A stretch of DNA of 56,043 nt. It comes from an uncultured Negativibacillus sp. (GTDB lineage: Bacteria; Bacillota; Clostridia; Oscillospirales; Ruminococcaceae). Below, piece after piece: positions 35,126 through 42,729 of the stretch. The position numbers and the translations under genes are program-made. Position 1 is the stretch's first letter. Every line of letters starts with the position of its first letter. The notes beneath the pieces were generated by a model. That model did not search any database. It had not been told where the DNA came from and saw only the letters and a list, made by a program, of their open reading frames with translations. Where the stretch lies: contig NZ_CALXIN010000007.1 of the NCBI RefSeq assembly GCF_944388365.1, positions 1 to 56,043 on the forward strand, read 5' to 3'.

Positions 35126-37108
35126 TTAGTCGTTGATGTGGACGGTGGAAATGCTGTTGACATCCTCTTTGATGAGGGTGCTGTCGTTCTTTCCGTATTC
35201 CAGCAGCATCAGGTTGTACTGGGTCTGTGGCTCGCTGCTCTGCTCCTCACCGGATTCGCCGATGGTTGGCTCTGGAGTTACCTCCACCTTGACCAGATAG
35301 TACAGGCCATCGCTGGTTGCCTGTGCATCCACAACATCGGAGGAAATGCGTTTTGGATTGCTTCTGTTTTCCAGCGATTTGGAGTAGAGGCTTCCATCCT
35401 CCGAAATGAAGTAGATCAGATTACCGTCGTTGTTGATGCCGGCCAGAGTCAGGTCGCCGACATTTTCCAGTACAGTGATGTTGTCTTCATTTTCGAACTG
35501 TTTGAGGACCAGTGTCTGCTGGGTTTCCTCGACGATGTCTCCGCTGCCGGCAGTGATATATCCGACCTGAGAGCTTTCATCAGAAGCCTTATCCTCTACC
35601 GATTCATTCAGAGAGATGGTTTCTGGCTCTTCCATGCTGCCCAGGGTGTAGCGGTACAGCTCGGTTCCACGGCTCCAGTACAGATAATTGTTGGTAGCGG
35701 TGGCAAAGGTGATGTCGCTGTTGAAGGAGTAGTTGCTGACATCATAGAAGTTCTCGCAGATAACAGCGCCCTGCATGCCGCTGTCACCGATGGTAGCAGC
35801 CTCGGCAGAGGAAACACAGAGATTGCCCTGACCGTCGATGTAGTGAACCTGTCCGGCATACAGCGGCTGATCGTGTTCAAAATTGGAGGACATCTCGCTG
35901 GAAGTCATGTCACGGCCATTTTCGTTCATCCAGCCGGAGGAACGCAGCGAGGAGTCGATGAGCGAAACGACATTATCTGCTACCTTTTCGACAGGATTAG
36001 TCTGAGGACCATACAGGTAAGCGCTGCCGATTGGATTGGTTGCGTTTGCTTCCAGGTCACAGTCGGCGAGGATTGCCATTGTGCCGTCGTCATACAGAAC
36101 AGCTTCGGTGATCTTCGACGCCAGAGGTGTCAGCTCTGCGGTATCCAGGTCGGAAACACGGTAGAAGTTGACAAGGTGAGTGTCAGCATCTGCATCCATG
36201 ACAAAAACATCCTGATCGGAGATGTTAAAGATGCTGTAGCTGCTGTCCAACAGATGGAGGGTTCCATTATAGAAGTAGCCACCTGCGACAGTATTCATAT
36301 CATCGTCAAGCTGAAGCACCTGAAGCAGGCTGTCATCCGAAGAAGCTTTGACTACGACGATGTTTTCTTCACCTACAATCTCGGATACCGGTGTCAGTTC
36401 GCCGTCTTTGTAGCGGGTCTGTACCAGTTTGTCGTCCACCATTTTGTTGTAGTAGACCGAGTTATCACCATGGCAGTAGATCAGGCTGGCGTTTTCGTCC
36501 AGTACCTTTTCTTCGCCGGAAGCAGTCTTTAAGCAGAGCTTGCCTTCGGTATCCTGAACGGAGGTGACGTCCAGCGGAACATAGACGAGATCTCCGTTTT
36601 CCAGCTCACAGTAGTTCTGGTAGCCGAAGTAGGAAGCGGAGGCGGAAATCATCTGGGAAACAGTGGCGCGATTTTCTTCACCCTGTGCAGCATTGATGTA
36701 CAGATCGAGCGCTTCTCCGTTGCGGACGATGCCGACGCTGTCGTCGCTGGCATAGGAGATGGAGGTTGGATTGAAGTGATCCTCGGCGCTGACTGTTTGA
36801 GTTTGACCAAACTGGGTCATTGCATAGGCTGCAGCAGCAATGACAACGACAACCGCTGCGATGGTCCATGGCAGCCACTTGCGGGACTTTTTAGACTTAT
36901 CAGCTGCAGCGCTGCTCTTTGGAGCTTTTGGCTTTTCAGGAGAGGAAACGGTTTTATCGGTCGGCTCGGATGCTTCGGAGGATGGCTCCACCGATGTTTG
37001 TGCATCAGCCTCCGACGGCTGCACCGGCTGTCCGCAGGAAGGGCAGACGCCTTTGCTTTCTTCTAATTCAGCGGCGGAAATCTCTTTGCCGCATAAGCTA
37101 CATTTCAT
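35126..37108 (-). CDS. zinc-ribbon membrane protein with large extracytoplasmic domain
   Basis: The protein has about 660 residues. A cytoplasmic zinc ribbon (C3-x2-C6, C22-x2-C25) is followed by a Pro/Ser/Lys-rich linker (30-78) and one membrane helix (about 82-104). The outer region of about 550 residues is made of short beta-strand repeats alternating with acidic turns, such as LENGDLVYVPLD and NDGNLIYFISEDGSLYSK, which looks like a beta-propeller. The ATG at 37108 is 14 bases from AAAGG; GTG 37123 is an alternative start. Its ribbon-helix-outer-domain plan matches the protein at 306-1115. Function unknown; sensing or scaffolding at the surface is a guess. Confidence 0.65.
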   Translation of the reverse strand: MKCSLCGKEISAAELEESKGVCPSCGQPVQPSEADAQTSVEPSSEASEPTDKTVSSPEKPKAPKSSAAADKSKKSRKWLPWTIAAVVVVIAAAAYAMTQFGQTQTVSAEDHFNPTSISYASDDSVGIVRNGEALDLYINAAQGEENRATVSQMISASASYFGYQNYCELENGDLVYVPLDVTSVQDTEGKLCLKTASGEEKVLDENASLIYCHGDNSVYYNKMVDDKLVQTRYKDGELTPVSEIVGEENIVVVKASSDDSLLQVLQLDDDMNTVAGGYFYNGTLHLLDSSYSIFNISDQDVFVMDADADTHLVNFYRVSDLDTAELTPLASKITEAVLYDDGTMAILADCDLEANATNPIGSAYLYGPQTNPVEKVADNVVSLIDSSLRSSGWMNENGRDMTSSEMSSNFEHDQPLYAGQVHYIDGQGNLCVSSAEAATIGDSGMQGAVICENFYDVSNYSFNSDITFATATNNYLYWSRGTELYRYTLGSMEEPETISLNESVEDKASDESSQVGYITAGSGDIVEETQQTLVLKQFENEDNITVLENVGDLTLAGINNDGNLIYFISEDGSLYSKSLENRSNPKRISSDVVDAQATSDGLYYLVKVEVTPEPTIGESGEEQSSEPQTQYNLMLLEYGKNDSTLIKEDVNSISTVHIND

Positions 37109-37324
37109 TGGTACAGGACACACCTTTCTTTATAATCCTTTTTGCAGGAAATCTGCATACCAAGCTATTATAGCGGATATTTGTGGAAAAGGCTAGACAC
37201 GATCTATGAATTTTCTTTCAGAATAACTAAAATGTTTTGTAAAAAGAAAGCAAAGTTTCCACACGTAAACAAACAAGAATCAGCTTTTATTTTTGTGAAT
37301 AATCATGAAAGAAAGACAAGCTCA

Positions 37325-37353
37325 TTCACCTTAAGAAAAAGGTATGTTATAAT
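37325..37353 (+). promoter_or_regulatory. extended -10 promoter of the sigma-54-like gene
   Basis: TTCACC (37325-37330), 17 bases and TATAAT (37348-37353), with TG one base upstream of the -10. The leader is about 75 nt. Confidence 0.5.
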
Positions 37354-37433
37354 AAATGTAAATAAATCGAAGAATTTGCGCCTTTTATAATGAGATGGGG
37401 CGTTGTCAAACAACAATCAGAGGTGAACAAAAG

Positions 37434-38876
37434 ATGGATGCTCACAAAGAAACTGTCAGTGCAAGACAGCTGAAAATATTGAAGATGGATACACAGCGGC
37501 TCAATGAGTACCTCAATGAGGTGATGCTGGAAAATCCGGTCATCGAAATCGAAGAAAACCTGACCGGCTATACCGATGAGGACCTGCGCGCCCGCAAGGC
37601 AGCCTGGCTGGAGTCCAACGACTTTGAGGAAGGTCTGGGCTACTTTGACAAGGAGACCGAGCTGCCGGAGGTGGACGAGCCGGACTATGCGCTGCTCAAC
37701 ACCGGAGAGAGCAAGACACTGGGGGATCATCTGCGCGCTCAGCTGGCAGAACAGAAGATGGACCCGCGGGTTCGCAGTGCGGCGGAGTATCTGATCGGAT
37801 GTCTGGATGAAAACGGCTACCTGCTGGCACAGGAACAGGATCTGATCGAACAGGGATACGGTGAATCCGAATTTGAAGAAGCGCTGGCAGTCATCCATTC
37901 GCTGGAACCGCTGGGTGTTGGTGCATCCAGCCTGAAGGAATGTCTGTGTATGCAGCTGGATGAAGAGGACGAGCTGGCAAAGACACTGCTGGAGGAAATG
38001 GACCTGACCGGAAGTGTGGACGTTTTGCAGATGGTGCAGAAATCGGGCAAAACACAGCAGGAGATTGAACAGGCGATGCTGCGCATCCGTCAGCTCAATC
38101 CAAAGCCAGGTTCCCAGTACAGCAGCCACAGCCGTTCGCCTTACATCCTGCCCGATGTGGTGATGATTAAATTTGTCAACGAATATTACGTTGCACTCAA
38201 CGATTTTTCTTTCCCTGAGATTAAAATTAACGAGGAATACCAGAACATGCTTCGTCGTGCCCAGGGACCGGATCACCGTGAGGAACGGGAGTATCTGGAG
38301 GCAAAGATGGCCGATGCAAGAGCATTGCAGCAAGAAATAGATTTCCGTGGACACACACTGGTGGAGGTTACCAAGGCGCTGATTAAGATGCAGGAGCCAT
38401 TCTTCCGCTATGGCCCTCGCTATATGAAGCTGCTGCCGATTCAGGAGCTGGCAGATGCGCTGGGAATGGAGCAGGAGATCGTTTCGGCAACGATGAAAAA
38501 TAAATACCTGCAGTCTCCGTTCGGCGTCTACCCGATGAAGTTCTTCCTGGCAAGAGAACACAATCCACAGCAGGCGGGCATGGAGGCGATCCGCGAACAG
38601 CTTCAGCAGCTGATCAAAGAGGAGCATCCCGATGATCCATACAGCGATGAACAGCTGATGCAGATGATGGCGCAGGATGGCGTCTTTATGACCGAAGAGA
38701 TGATCGAGCGTCTGCGCGAGGAAATGAACATTCCAGACAGCGAGCACCGCATCTTCTACCGTCCAGGAGAAGAAGAGGACGAGTGTGACTGTGAGGATGA
38801 GGATTGCGGCTGTCACCACGACCACGAGGACTGCGGCTGTCACCATGACCATAACTGCGGCTGCCACCACGAATAA
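37434..38876 (+). CDS. divergent RpoN (sigma-54)-like protein with His/Cys-rich tail
   Basis: The protein has 480 residues. Region I is short (RQLKILKMDTQRLNEYLNEV and ENPVIEIE) and lacks the usual Gln-rich first dozen residues. The core-binding region (about 90-300) keeps LDENGYLL, LEPLGVGASSLKECL and INEEYQNML. The DNA-binding end keeps KYLQSPFGVY (357-366), but the RpoN box (normally ARRTVAKYRE) reads TEEMIERLRE at 420-429. Residues 451-480 are three repeats of C-G-C-H-H-D-H type. It still resembles RNA polymerase factor sigma-54, but promoter recognition is doubtful. ATG 37434 follows AGAGGTG. No enhancer-binding protein is nearby. Confidence 0.75.
   Translation: MDAHKETVSARQLKILKMDTQRLNEYLNEVMLENPVIEIEENLTGYTDEDLRARKAAWLESNDFEEGLGYFDKETELPEVDEPDYALLNTGESKTLGDHLRAQLAEQKMDPRVRSAAEYLIGCLDENGYLLAQEQDLIEQGYGESEFEEALAVIHSLEPLGVGASSLKECLCMQLDEEDELAKTLLEEMDLTGSVDVLQMVQKSGKTQQEIEQAMLRIRQLNPKPGSQYSSHSRSPYILPDVVMIKFVNEYYVALNDFSFPEIKINEEYQNMLRRAQGPDHREEREYLEAKMADARALQQEIDFRGHTLVEVTKALIKMQEPFFRYGPRYMKLLPIQELADALGMEQEIVSATMKNKYLQSPFGVYPMKFFLAREHNPQQAGMEAIREQLQQLIKEEHPDDPYSDEQLMQMMAQDGVFMTEEMIERLREEMNIPDSEHRIFYRPGEEEDECDCEDEDCGCHHDHEDCGCHHDHNCGCHHE
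38784..38873 (+). repeat. in-frame repeats encoding the His/Cys tail
   Basis: Three imperfect copies of a unit of about 27 bases, each containing TGCGGCTG(T/C)CACCA, encode the D-C-G-C-H-H-D-H motif. The cysteines and histidines could bind several zinc, copper or nickel ions. Confidence 0.75.
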
Positions 38877-38885
38877 AGGCATAAG

Positions 38886-38917
38886 AAAAACCCCGACTTG
38901 TTCAAGTCGGGGTTTTT
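38886..38917 (+). terminator. terminator after the sigma-54-like gene
   Basis: A 14-bp stem with a GTTC loop (38886-38899 / 38904-38917) ends in T5. The A-run on the left also allows function on the minus strand for the DUF1667 gene. Confidence 0.85.
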
Positions 38918-38929
38918 GTATGTGTACGG

Positions 38930-39286
38930 TTATTCCTGCACAACATCCGCATCCAGAACGACGTCGACCGGCAGGTCGAGCGGATGGTGCAGCAGCACCT
39001 CTCCGCGCTGCATCGGATGGTCGATGGTCTGTTTTTTAATCAGCCGGATCAGCCGGAACACCAGCTCCTTCGGGACGGTTCCGGTGGTTTTGACCGGCAC
39101 CGACGGCATCGAGGCAAAGGTGGTGGCAGCGTGGTAGGTGACAACCTTGCGTTCACCGCGCAGCTCCTCTTTGGCGTGCAGTTCGCCGCGGGCACATTTG
39201 TTGCCCGAGACGGTGATTTGCTCTCCGTCCTGTTCGACGGTGAGCAGACAGTGGTTTTTGCAGACAGGACAGGTGATTTCTACCAT
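38930..39286 (-). CDS. DUF1667 domain protein
   Basis: The protein has 118 residues. ITCPVCKNHCLLTVEQDGEQ, the SGNKCARGELHAKEE block and RKVVTYHAATTFA match DUF1667, whose four cysteines (CPxC, NxC, NxCxRG) probably bind metal or an Fe-S cluster. The family normally sits beside FAD-dependent glycerol-3-phosphate or NAD(P)/FAD oxidoreductase genes; here it has no such partner. AAAGGAG lies 11 bases before the ATG. It is on the same strand as, and just downstream of, the carboxypeptidase gene. Confidence 0.8.
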   Translation of the reverse strand: MVEITCPVCKNHCLLTVEQDGEQITVSGNKCARGELHAKEELRGERKVVTYHAATTFASMPSVPVKTTGTVPKELVFRLIRLIKKQTIDHPMQRGEVLLHHPLDLPVDVVLDADVVQE

Positions 39287-39329
39287 GGGTCCTCGCACTC
39301 CTTTGATGTTGAGATATACTGTTATGAAT

Positions 39330-40856
39330 TTACAGATAGCGTCTTCGATTGATTTTGCGGTATTTTTTGCGCCGTTTTGCACGGGAGATGGTCAGGAAAA
39401 TATACATCAGCACGAACAGCAACACAAACAAAAACAAGAATTTAAACCAGAAGCTGTGGAACATGTTGGAGATGTTGTCCATCATCACCAGCAGCGGACT
39501 TTCTTCGATATCCTCGCCGGCGATGAGGTCCACCTCTCCTAGCTCACTGCCGTATAGCATCAGCTTGAGGGTTCCTAGCTTGGTGCCCTTTTCCACCGGT
39601 GCGGTGATATAATCGTTCTCACCGATGCGCTCGCCGTCCAGATTGTAGGCGATGCGGCGGACGTTGGAAACGTCAATGTTATCGGGCAGCAGTGCAGAAA
39701 AGGTCTGTCCGCTGACCAGCTGCAGATGGTCCTTTCCATCTTTGGCAAGCCGCACATTGTTGATGCTGCTGACCTTGTCCCCTTTTTCAACGATGGTTTT
39801 GGCTTTGTAAGTATCAAATACCCAGTCATAAAACTGAGCAGTCAGGGTAAACGCCTGGTTTGGGGAAATATAATCTCCATTTTCGTCGATATACGGCGCA
39901 CCCATCATGACCAGCAGATATTCATAGCCGTCCTTTTCAGCGGTGGTAATCAGACAGCGTCCTGCCTCCTCCAGTGTACCGGTTTTGACGCCGGTAATTT
40001 CAGGGTAGTAGAAGCCGGAACCTTCGACGATCATCTTGTTGGTGCTGTCCCAGTGAAGATTGTCCTGTTTGTTGGTCGGGCCGGTGTCGTAGCTGGGAGT
40101 AGCAACAATCTCGCGGAATTTTTCGTATTGCAGCGCATACTTTGTAATTAAATACATATCGTATGCCGTTGAGTAATGGTTCTCATCAAACAAACCATTG
40201 GAGTTGACAAAATGGGTGTTGGTGCAGCCAATCTCAGCAGCCTTCTGGTTCATCATGTCGGCAAATTTTTCCAGGGAACCGCCGCCGATCTCATAGGCCA
40301 GCATGACGGCGGCTTCATTTGCCGATGGCAGCATGATGGCATACAGCAGCTGTTCGACGGTCAATGTCTCGTTGAGGGTGATGCCGCCGGTCGAAATGCC
40401 GCCGCCGTAGGAAACATTGATCTGGTAGACATAGTCCTGCAGTTCTGCGGTAAAGGTGATCTCTCGGTCCAGATCAGGGATATTTTCCAGTGTCAGGATG
40501 GCGGTCATGATCTTGGTCAGCGACGCAGGATATTTTTTAACGTCCGCATTGCAGGAATGAATCAGTGTATTGGTAGTCAGTTCCACCATGTAAACCGCCA
40601 GATTATCCATCAGCGGGTCATTTTCGTCGATAAACGGAACACTGCCCTGAGAGATATCCAGGTGCTGTGTGGTTGAATCCTGGGTCTGTTCGGTGTTTTC
40701 CGGTAGAATTGTTTGAGCTTCGGAGCTTTCTTCCTCTGTCGTCTGTTGGACGGTGGTTTCGGCTGAGAGCAGGTCGGGAGTCAGTGCGTAGGCATTCTGC
40801 CCTAAAAACGAGCCGAGCATCAGGCCGCAAAGCAATAGGGAGAGGAATCGTTTCAT
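39330..40856 (-). CDS. D-alanyl-D-alanine carboxypeptidase (PBP5/DacF type)
   Basis: The protein has 508 residues. A signal peptide (1-24) is followed by a Ser/Thr/Glu-rich linker and then the penicillin-binding motifs: S112-L-T-K115 in YPASLTKIMTA, S178-A-N180 and K291-T-G in GVKTGTLEEAG. A PBP5-C-like beta domain (about 375-450) and a C-terminal membrane helix (about 470-492) with a very basic end anchor it. It trims the terminal D-Ala of peptidoglycan stems. GAAAGGAAGG precedes the ATG. The long membrane helix, instead of an amphipathic anchor, is notable. Confidence 0.92.
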   Translation of the reverse strand: MKRFLSLLLCGLMLGSFLGQNAYALTPDLLSAETTVQQTTEEESSEAQTILPENTEQTQDSTTQHLDISQGSVPFIDENDPLMDNLAVYMVELTTNTLIHSCNADVKKYPASLTKIMTAILTLENIPDLDREITFTAELQDYVYQINVSYGGGISTGGITLNETLTVEQLLYAIMLPSANEAAVMLAYEIGGGSLEKFADMMNQKAAEIGCTNTHFVNSNGLFDENHYSTAYDMYLITKYALQYEKFREIVATPSYDTGPTNKQDNLHWDSTNKMIVEGSGFYYPEITGVKTGTLEEAGRCLITTAEKDGYEYLLVMMGAPYIDENGDYISPNQAFTLTAQFYDWVFDTYKAKTIVEKGDKVSSINNVRLAKDGKDHLQLVSGQTFSALLPDNIDVSNVRRIAYNLDGERIGENDYITAPVEKGTKLGTLKLMLYGSELGEVDLIAGEDIEESPLLVMMDNISNMFHSFWFKFLFLFVLLFVLMYIFLTISRAKRRKKYRKINRRRYL

Positions 40857-41007
40857 GCAGGACCTTCCTTTCAGTAATGATTCTATAACTGTAATATTAA
40901 AATCTACGATACCTTATTATTATAATATACCAAAAAAGATTTGTAAAATCATTTGGAGGAAAAAGCATTTTTTCAAAGCAACTTTTACCGTGAGTTCATA
41001 TTCATGC

Positions 41008-41037
41008 TTGAAAAGAAGGGGGAATCTGCGGTAAGAT
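41008..41037 (+). promoter_or_regulatory. promoter of the metallophosphoesterase gene
   Basis: TTGAAA (41008-41013), 18 bases and TAAGAT (41032-41037), followed by AGGAGGG before the gene. Confidence 0.5.
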
Positions 41038-41064
41038 AAGACAGGATGAATAGGAGGGAACAGT

Positions 41065-41730
41065 ATGATCTATCTGACAGGCGATCTGCACGGGGACCTG
41101 GAGCGCTTCAAGTCGAAAGAAATGAAGAAGCTCAAAAAGGGAGACACCCTGATCGTATGCGGAGATTTTGGATTTTTATGGGATGGTTCCAAAAAGGAAA
41201 CTTCCGTTCTGAAAAAGCTGAGCAGGCTGAAATATCAGATTTTATTTGTAGAGGGAACGCACGATAACCTGGATCTGATCGGACAATATCCGGTGGAGGA
41301 ATGGAACGGCGGCAAGGTGCGCCGCATCGCAGAGAATGTGCTCAAGCTGGAAAGAGGCAGTGTGTTTACCATAGAAGGGAAAAAACTGTTTGCCTTTGGC
41401 GGCGGAGAGAGCACCGATATGGACATCCGTGTCAGCGATGGAACCTGGTGGCCGCAGGAGCTGCCAGAGATGAGCGAGATTGATGCAGCGTGGGCAGAAC
41501 TTGCGCGCCACGACAATCAGGTGGATGTCATCATCACCCATGAATGCAGCTCGACAGTGCGTCGGTTTATCGACATGGATTCCGACCACACCAACCTGAT
41601 GATCCATTTCTTCGATCAGCTCTGCGAAAAGGAGGAGTTTAAACGCTGGTATTTTGGCTGCTATCACACCGACAAGGTGATTCCGCCGCGCTATTATGCA
41701 ATGTTTGAAAAGGTTTTGCCTTTGGAATAG
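41065..41730 (+). CDS. calcineurin-like metallophosphoesterase
   Basis: The protein has 221 residues. The metal ligands are D7 and H9 (TGDLHGD), D34 (CGDFGFLWDG) and the GTHDN motif with H66/D67, where most relatives have GNH(D/E). ITHECSS supplies the next histidine, and the usual GHxH is replaced by GCYHTDK. Cytoplasmic phosphoesterases of this small type occur in phage and Firmicute genomes; the substrate is unknown. AGGAGGG precedes the ATG. Confidence 0.82.
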   Translation: MIYLTGDLHGDLERFKSKEMKKLKKGDTLIVCGDFGFLWDGSKKETSVLKKLSRLKYQILFVEGTHDNLDLIGQYPVEEWNGGKVRRIAENVLKLERGSVFTIEGKKLFAFGGGESTDMDIRVSDGTWWPQELPEMSEIDAAWAELARHDNQVDVIITHECSSTVRRFIDMDSDHTNLMIHFFDQLCEKEEFKRWYFGCYHTDKVIPPRYYAMFEKVLPLE

Positions 41731-41735
41731 CAAAA

Positions 41736-41780
41736 GATAACAAGAAAAGGACTGCATTATGCAGTCCTTTTCTTGTTATC
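41736..41780. terminator. bidirectional terminator between convergent genes
   Basis: A 20-bp perfect stem with a 5-base loop (41736-41755 / 41761-41780) serves the metallophosphoesterase and the merR gene. Confidence 0.8.
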
Positions 41781-42542
41781 CTAGAGGGTATAGGCGTCGA
41801 TGGCCTGCTTTAAAAACAGGGTAGCTCCTGCGCCGAGCCGTTTATCATAGTAGGCAGTAAAGCGCGGGTCTGCGATGTATCCTTCGGCAAGTGCCCGATG
41901 TGCCTGTGCAGAGTAATTTTCAGCCGGCCAGAAATACAGCAGCCACTGTCGGTGCAGATCAGCGGCTTGAATCGCCTGTTCGCAACAGGGATCACCGATC
42001 TGCATGGCCTGTCTTAACAGGGAAAACATCTTTTGTTCCAGTGCCTGCTGTTCTTCCCATTGGGATTTGCTCATTGAGGCAAGGCGACGGTTGGTGTCTT
42101 CCAGCGCTTTGGCTCCGTATTTTTCGATGACTTCCTGTCCGTAGGTTTGGTTGTTTTCTTCGATGAGCTGCTTTAAGCCCTCAAATTTTTGATTGTCGCT
42201 CATGGGTATTTCCTCCTGAATCGCTCGAATGGTTTGTGTTACATTTTGAATCAGTAGATTCAACTGGTCACGCTGCTTCTGCAAAACGGTCAAATGCTGC
42301 TCGAGTGTGCGGGTGCGATCGTAGTCGGGAGCGTCGAGCAAAACAGCAATCTGCTCCAGAGAAACTCCGAGTGCCCGATAGAATAATATCTGCTGCAGAC
42401 GGTCCACCTGTGGTGCTTCATACAGACGGTAACCATTGTCAGCCGATCGCGCTGGACACAGCAGTCCGATTTGATCGTAATATCGCAGGGTACGGACGGT
42501 GACGCCGGAAAGTGCAGCAAGTTCATGGATTTTATACGGCAC
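41781..42542 (-). CDS. MerR family regulator with TipAS effector domain
   Basis: The protein has 253 residues. The winged helix shows YKIHELAALSGVTVRTLRYY and DNGYRLYE. A long dimer coiled coil (about 75-115) is followed by a C-terminal helical domain (about 130-250) of TipAS type, which in relatives such as Mta and TipA binds thiopeptides or other drugs. The GTG start follows GGGAGGTG. Its promoter has a 19-bp spacer carrying a dyad, so it probably activates itself when ligand is bound. No efflux pump is adjacent. Confidence 0.9.
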   Translation of the reverse strand: MPYKIHELAALSGVTVRTLRYYDQIGLLCPARSADNGYRLYEAPQVDRLQQILFYRALGVSLEQIAVLLDAPDYDRTRTLEQHLTVLQKQRDQLNLLIQNVTQTIRAIQEEIPMSDNQKFEGLKQLIEENNQTYGQEVIEKYGAKALEDTNRRLASMSKSQWEEQQALEQKMFSLLRQAMQIGDPCCEQAIQAADLHRQWLLYFWPAENYSAQAHRALAEGYIADPRFTAYYDKRLGAGATLFLKQAIDAYTL

Positions 42543-42561
42543 GATTTCACCTCCCGAGAAC

Positions 42562-42592
42562 AGAATAGACCATGACGCAGCGTCAATGTCAA
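42562..42592 (-). promoter_or_regulatory. MerR-type promoter, 19-bp spacer with operator dyad
   Basis: On the minus strand TTGACA (42592-42587) and TATTCT (42567-42562) are 19 bases apart, the over-long spacing that MerR proteins correct by twisting DNA. The dyad TGACGC-T-GCGTCA (42585-42573) lies inside the spacer. Confidence 0.85.
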
Positions 42593-42729
42593 GGATGATT
42601 TGATAACCATGATTTTACCATTATCATCGGTGGGGACAGCAGGCAGAAAATAGCTTGGGACGACACTTTGATGAAGGCGTTATCAAAAGCAGAGTGTCCG
42701 CGCAACCGGACACTCCGTTTTGCAAAGGC

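Noticed and set aside
35138..36532. 464-codon plus-strand frame inside the 660-residue membrane protein gene
   Set aside because: The minus frame has a zinc ribbon, signal/membrane segment and terminator; the plus frame has none.
37347..38882. 511-codon open frame antisense to the sigma-54-like gene
   Set aside because: Low-complexity Leu/Val/His-rich product, no ribosome site; it is the mirror of a real gene's codon bias.
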